This document shows positions 59,301-64,000 of a stretch of DNA of 64,000 nucleotides, piece after piece. The notes under the pieces were generated by a model. The model did no database searches, was not told the origin of the DNA, and worked only from the letters and a program-made list of their open reading frames with translations. The DNA is from Bidens hawaiensis (taxonomy: Eukaryota; Streptophyta; Magnoliopsida; Asterales; Asteraceae). Position 1 is the stretch's first letter, and each line of letters begins with the position of its first letter. A program made the position numbers and the translations under genes. Location: positions 207,282 to 271,281 of the forward strand of contig JAIQDT010003831.1 in assembly GCA_021521415.1 (NCBI GenBank), in the 5' to 3' direction.

Positions 59301-62157
59301 AGTGGGCTGGACTTTAATAGATACGAAAATGAAACTGTTGGACTTAAAAAGTCAACTTTAAAGTAATGGACTAAAGGGGTTCTATGGGTCAAACCAGTAG
59401 ACTAAAGTGTATATTTTTTTTAATCTGTTTTTCAAATATTTGATCAGTTAATGTTGAGTTTTTGACTGGGTTATATGGGTCAAACCACAGGGACTAAAAC
59501 TCATTTGTTTCATCTGTTTTTCAAATATTTGATTAGTTTGTTTAGAGGTTAAGTTTTTTTAATACAGTCTGCTGGAAACTCTTCACTGGCATCTGGAAGT
59601 AATGCAAAGACTCCACCAAAAAAGGTGACTGTTGGTCAGAAAAAAACCATCAGAAACACCTATTTCTTCACTAAGGTAGTTTGAGTTTTTTAGCCAACAT
59701 TTATTTCTTCAAAATATTAGGCTTGTAAATGAACACGAACAGAGCATGTGCCTGGTCATTTGGTTAACTTTAACCGTACAAACGATCAGGCATGAACGAT
59801 TAAATGAACAAGGTTTTCTTGGTTATATTTGTTGTTAAGAAAGTTAACACGTTCATGTTCATGTTTGCTTGTTATTTGTTATGGTATAAAAAAAGTTATT
59901 AAAAGTTTAAAACTAGACTAAATTGTAACGTGCCTAAATTTTTTGATGGAATATATTAACTAATGGACTTAATTAAACATAAACTAATGAACATTATAGA
60001 ACGTAAACAAATTTAAATGAATGAGCGTAAACGAGTGTTCACACACATAAATGAATGAATGTTCACGCACATAAATGAATGAATGTTCACGCACATAAAT
60101 GAATGAATGTTCACGAACATAAATGAACGAATGAGACATGTGTTCATGTTCGTTCGTTTAACTAAATGAACAAAACTTTTTTTGTTCGTGTTCTTTCGTT
60201 GATTAAATAAAACAAACATAAATGAACTTCATGTGGAACGCTCATGTACGGTACACTGAACGTTTGGTTTGTTTACATGCTTATTGCTTACAAATTATAA
60301 TTTTGACTTTGCTCTTTTTATTGGGTATACATCAGTAAGAAGCAAAAAGTGTCGGGAGCGTTTTCGGATCAAAGTATTGAGCAGCTAAATGATGTGACAG
60401 CAGTCAGTGGAGTGAATCTCAGGGTATGTGTTCTTCCTTATCACGACATGCGTTTCATTAAAACCAGTTAATTTATTCAGTGATGTTTTTGGTCTTTCTA
60501 GGAAGAGGAAGAACAGTTATTTTCTGGGTCCAAAGAAGATAGTCGGGTTTCAGAAGCTTCTAGAAAGGTTGTTCAAGAAGAAGAAGAAAGGCTGATTTTG
60601 CAGAAAACTCCACTTCAGAAGAAATTAGCTGAAATCAGTTAAGACTTGTTAATAATATCATCATTATAATACTATATAATAAACAGAACGTGTCTTACTC
60701 TTACAAATTTTGAGTATTGTAGTGACAAAATGTGGTGTAAAGAACCGAAGCAATGATGTGGAACGATGCTTGTCATTGGTGAGTTTCAAGTTATCTTGTT
60801 TTATAAGTTATTTATATGAAATTATACAGCTTTCGATTTTAATGCAATTTGTATGCAGTGTGTAGAGGAAAGAATGCGAGGATTGATTAGCAACTTGATC
60901 CGACTTTCAAAACAGGTAACTAGTTTGTACTCAATCTTTTACAAACCACAAGTCTCATAAACACAGTTATAAATATATCATTTTTTTAAATAGCGGGTGG
61001 ATATTGAGAAGCCGAGGCACCAGACAGTTGTCACATCCGATGTTAGAAAACAAATAATGTCAATGAATCAAAAAGCACGGAAGAATGGGAAAAAAAACAG
61101 GCTGATGCAGAAAAACTCCAAAGAGCTGACGAGGCAAGTGCGCTTTATTGTTTTTAGTTTTATAATGTTCAAGGGTAATTTTGTCATTTCACCTATACTT
61201 AAAGCAGAAAAGTTAATAGAAGTTAGTGTTAGTACCCAAACTTGTTTCAAATTAAAACCACGAACCTCGACATGCAACTTTTGAAAGTTGGTACCAAAAT
61301 CTGTTATTTGCCCAAACCACATGGATCATCCGAGTAAATGCCCAAACATGTTATTAAGTTAAAACCACTAACCCCTAACATGCGATTTTTCAAAGTTTGT
61401 ACCCAAATCTGTTACCTTGCTAAAGTCATAACCGTATGTGTATTAATTTAATGTTAATAATAGTATAAATAAAGTTTTAAAAGTTTGACATTATTTGTAA
61501 ATGCAGCCTGAAGGTAGTGGTGATGGTGAAGATGGTAGTGGGAAATCACTCAAGGTATAAAAACAAACCATTTTGTAGTTTCTTAAAATAAAATTATAAT
61601 AATGTTTATATATGTGTGAATTGAAGGCAAACAAAGAGGAAGATGATAAGATGAGAGCCACAGCTGCCAATGTTGCTGCACGGGCAGCTGTAGGAGGAGA
61701 CGACATGCTCTCAAAATGGCAGCTAATGGCTGAGCAGAACCGCCAGAAACGTGAAGGTGGGACTGACACGGGGTCTACTTCCCAGCCGAGTATAGATGTT
61801 CGGCCTAAGCTGGCCCAGTCAAGTACCGAGAGAACTTCAAAGGATAATCCAGATACCGAGAGGATGACTTCCAATACTGTCACTGCTAATCCTGGTTAGT
61901 AAATAAATATTATCAAAGATGTCCATCTTATTTAACATAGTTTATGAAATTAATTTGGATCATGCACTCGTTAACAAACAGGCCCGGTGATAAGGAAACC
62001 GACTAGGAATCAAGAATTGGCAAAGAGTGGTAGCATTCCACGTACTATCACGGTGAAGGATGTTATCTCGGTTTTGGGAAGGGAGATTCAAATGTCGAGG
62101 TCCACGTTAATTTATCGGCTCTATGAAAAAGTACGTTCAGAGTCTGCGTCTGAATAG
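53340..62157 (+). CDS. TAF4B: TFIID subunit 4 (TAF4/TAF4b), 14 exons
   Basis: Exons: 53340-53378, 53498-53681, 57141-57607, 57692-57790, 58470-59090, 59568-59675, 60336-60423, 60502-60637, 60723-60778, 60859-60915, 60994-61133, 61507-61554, 61627-61894 and 61982-62157. They total about 828 codons, close to Arabidopsis TAF4b. The N-terminus reads [13 protein letters not shown] with [13 protein letters not shown] in exon 2. The RST domain (RCD1-SRO-TAF4) spans exons 3-4 ([38 protein letters not shown]). The middle is Gln/Pro/Met-rich. The C-terminal TAF4 domain includes [19 protein letters not shown] and [13 protein letters not shown]4 pairs with TAF12 through a histone fold and helps hold TFIID together. 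Two single-base lesions occur: one A too many at 59640-59646 (exon 6), and one G too few at about 61080 (exon 11). Every phase fits once these are allowed for. Exon 11 ends GAG|GCAAGT, a GC-AG intron. Intron 2 carries exon-2 copies. Confidence 0.9.
55485..55640 (+). repeat. Minisatellite from a decayed exon copy, block 1
   Basis: About seven units near 21 bp, of the form ATACATGAAATGGATGTAT with variants. It starts at the place where the 55061 unit has AAATACATGAAATCGGGATA, itself a decayed exon segment. The minus-strand open frames here are simple-repeat products. Confidence 0.75.
56063..56215 (+). repeat. Minisatellite from a decayed exon copy, block 2
   Basis: A second set of the same 20-22 bp units (ATATGAAATGGAGGTATAAA) in the next large repeat copy. 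Confidence 0.75.
58098..58345 (+). repeat. CGTTTATG/GAACATAAACG-rich repeat in TAF4 intron 4
   Basis: It contains near-duplicate blocks GAACATGTTCCTTTTCTTAA and CCGTTCCTTTTCTTAACTAA, each followed by an ACAAGAAAATCC phrase. The style matches 37834-38341. Confidence 0.55.
59718..60283 (+). mobile_element. Short hAT-like element in TAF4 intron 6
   Basis: The left end TAGGCTTGTAAATGAACACG and right end GTTTGTTTACATGCTTA are inverted. Internally there are four near-exact tandem units of ATAAATGAATGAATGTTCAC (about 60040-60125). The flanks share no target duplication. Confidence 0.55.
61134..61506 (+). other. GC-AG intron 11 of TAF4
   Basis: The donor is GAG|GCAAGT and the acceptor TGCAG|CCT. 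AG|GCAAGT is the strong consensus of plant GC-AG introns. Splicing here keeps the frame, whereas the nearby GT gives an immediate stop. Confidence 0.7.
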
Positions 62158-62569
62158 TAGTAGTAATAATAACAATATATGACAACAGGCATCTATTTAT
62201 GTTGTTTAATAATATACGGACATTGATGTGTCTGTTTGATGATGTGGGGGGCATATTACATTAACTTCTAACATAAAACCAAAACAAATTACATTAGTAT
62301 TCAATCAAAAATGATACACAAATGATGCAACTATCATACTTATCATCTATAACCAAAAGACATTCCTTATAACGTCGACCGATGTGAATGAAATGTACTG
62401 TTTACTGAACAGTCGATGTGTACAGGTTATAATGCCTGTGGCTTTTAAATGCGTTTGCTTTTCTTCAACTGTTTCATTTTTGCTTTTAAACTGGCTCATG
62501 CAATGTAAATGAGATGCAACTACAACACCTTAAGGCCATGTGTATGGAGCCCCTATGGGGTGTTATACG
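62158..62569. other. TAF4 3' flank
   Basis: Presumed 3' untranslated region and downstream DNA. From about 62530 the phrase AAGGCCATGTGTATGGAGCC looks like the start of another repeat, into which the hAT at 62570 is inserted. Confidence 0.4.
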
Positions 62570-62781
62570 CAGTGGCGAAGCTTGAACTAAGAGACCGGGG
62601 GACTCAAAATGTATAAAGAATTTCAAAAAACGGAGGGGGCCGGCTCAAATTTTTGGCCGAAAACGGCTAAATTTACACTGCGTATAATATATTTTGGATG
62701 AAAACAGGTAAATTTACACTATTACGCAAAAATCGGGGGGGGGGGTGGGGGGGGGGGGGGGGCTCACTAACCTTCGCTATG
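62570..62781 (+). mobile_element. Small hAT element with target duplication
   Basis: The element starts CAGTGGCGAAG and ends CTTCGCTATG, imperfectly inverted. The flanks GTTATACG (62562-62569) and GTTATGCG (62782-62789) match at 7 of 8. It contains a poly-G region, 62735-62762, with one interrupting T. The core resembles the repeats at 33889-34190. Confidence 0.7.
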
Positions 62782-63642
62782 GTTATGCGTCATGTGGTGT
62801 CACGTCACTATACGAGTTTTATGACTAAAATGTGTAGTGGATGGAGTCCCTTCAAATAATTACCCTGTCATTATTTTATTATTATATTTTATTAAAAAAA
62901 TAAACAAAAAACAAACCAATTAATCACTAATCCACCCATTCCCCCACCCGGCGCTGTGTGGCCCACCTCCATGGCGCCCATAGCGCTCCTGGAGGCGGGG
63001 TTCCCCGGCGCTATGGGGCGCCTTGGTTGAGGATGGCGCCCCACTGGAGGCTGAAAAAGAGGTCACAAATCAGTGTGATTGCTTTTTTAGAGGAAAAATT
63101 GAGTGTAGTCATTGTTAATTAGTAATTCAATTATTGCTACATCTTTTGCTTAATTTAGACTTTAGAAGGGGTTGTTTTAATCATATATATGGTCTCTTTT
63201 GTGTTTCCAAACACTTGCTCCCTCTTGAACAATGCAAGACGGCGGGTGGCGAATAAGATTAATTCTCCTCCAATTAGTAATCTAATACTACTTGCATTTT
63301 GTGTTTTTTTTTGAAGTCAAATTAATTTCGCTAAAACTGCCAAAGTTTTATGAAAAAAAAAGAGAGAAAATATTTGAAGAAAGCATAATATATAATTAAA
63401 ATTACCATCTTATGTGTAGGTGGTGTTTTATGCTCTAGAGAGACCAATCAACTAATCAAGCATATGGTGACAGGATGCATTGGTCTCCAAATTATTTAAA
63501 AAGACAGATACAAAAGCATGGGTCTGCGACCGTATTATTTAAGTAGATAACTTATATAAATAGTTTTGACTCATACGTACACACGCCTCATACAGAATAA
63601 AAATTCTTCTTTCATCAACTATTATACGATAACTTACTATAA
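62782..63642. other. gene-free stretch with a GC-rich block
   Basis: A GC-rich block at about 62938-63055, with GGCGCCATAGCGC-type inverted words, stands out from the AT-rich surroundings and is probably part of a transposon. No gene is seen. Confidence 0.4.
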
Positions 63643-63749
63643 CTATGTGTAGTGGAGGGGCTACAAATGTGGGCGAATTGTGACACGCGGCGCCCAGTCA
63701 GTAAGGGGTGGAAATTTGTTTTTGGGGTGTAATGGTGTAGGGGCTACAA
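63643..63749 (+). mobile_element. Terminal part of a dispersed element (inverse of 1058-1167)
   Basis: It begins CTATGTGTAGTGGAGGGGCT and repeats GTGTAGGGGCTACAAA 80 bp later. It is homologous in inverted orientation to 1058-1167. Together with the coding tail at 63896-64000 it is likely the end of a larger element that leaves the window. Confidence 0.5.
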
Positions 63750-63895
63750 ATTGGGCCCACAGTATCTTTTTTTATTAGTTTTTTTATAATTAAACTAAAC
63801 AAATAAAAACCAATTTATTTAAATAGTTAAATAAAAATGCATTAAAATTAAAAGGAAATACAAAAAAAAAAAATACATAACTAAAAAAAAAAATA

Positions 63896-64000
63896 CTAAT
63901 ATCCATAATATTCGCGCATTTTTTCGACTCGTCGTTGTTGCAAACAATGCGGCCTCTTCGTGTGACCGGCCTCTTTGAGGGATTCGTATTCTGTACTCAT
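63896..64000 (-). CDS. C-terminal tail of an unidentified, probably transposon-derived protein (partial)
   Basis: The minus strand is open from the window edge to a TAG at 63896-63898. The 34 residues include YESLKEAGHTKRPHCLQQRR and end VEKMREYYGY. The frame may continue beyond the window; a Met sits exactly at the edge. I do not recognise the family. Its position next to the dispersed element end suggests a transposon open frame. Confidence 0.35.
   Translation of the reverse strand: MSTEYESLKEAGHTKRPHCLQQRRVEKMREYYGY

Noticed and set aside
60013..60219. Minus-strand frame with repeated NIHSFMCV text
   Set aside because: It arises from four tandem 30-bp-class units inside the hAT-like element of TAF4 intron 6.
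1..64000. CRISPR arrays, bacterial operons, riboswitches or a defence-type system
   Set aside because: Gene structure, introns and transposon content are those of a plant nuclear genome; nothing in the repeats has direct-repeat/spacer organisation.

Overview
This is plant nuclear DNA: AT-rich, intron-bearing genes with GT-AG splice sites, separated by large tracts of transposable-element debris. The repeat style suggests a eudicot, probably Asteraceae. Clues are low-complexity GGGTAT and GAGCTCGAGC hAT-like elements, long LTRs bounded by TGTCACACC and GGGTGTGACA, and an Au-like SINE. The organism call is an inference.

Layout. 1-15.9 kb is gene-free. It holds two hAT MITEs of one family (2370-2796, 6256-6513), a minus-strand TRIM-like retroelement with a hAT inserted in it (4694-5429 and 4874-5175), and a 3.3 kb LTR-like unit (9646-12933). 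16067-16493 is a two-exon LITTLE ZIPPER microprotein gene. 17.5-22 kb holds a 5S-bearing (Cassandra-type) solo LTR with a perfect 5-bp target duplication and several low-complexity hAT-like elements. 24106-27075 is a TVP38/TMEM64 membrane-protein gene, followed by a third hAT MITE. 28329-31134 (minus) is an S-type anion channel of the SLAH2/SLAH3 type, with a fold-back MITE in intron 1. 32-35 kb is a repeat cluster with a retroelement-derived coding fragment. 35880-39216 is a conserved plant helical-repeat gene of unknown function. 41199-41313 is a stray copy of that gene's last exon. 41425-47175 is a decayed Ty1/copia element. 47918-50794 is a broken CYP76-like cytochrome P450. 53340-62157 is a 14-exon TAF4 (TFIID subunit 4) gene. 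The right edge holds a nested hAT and the start of another element.

The genes do not form a pathway; they are unrelated neighbours. The most unusual structure is intron 2 of TAF4. It carries about six decaying tandem copies of exon 2 plus flanking intron; four of them keep the exon's splice donor in the same phase, and the later copies have degenerated into a minisatellite.

Reading caution: TVP38, the helical-repeat gene, the P450 and TAF4 (twice) each have single-base frameshifts, four of the five in short homopolymers, inside otherwise conserved exons. Base-calling errors are therefore a serious alternative to pseudogenisation. Homology calls rest on recalled family features, with no database search.
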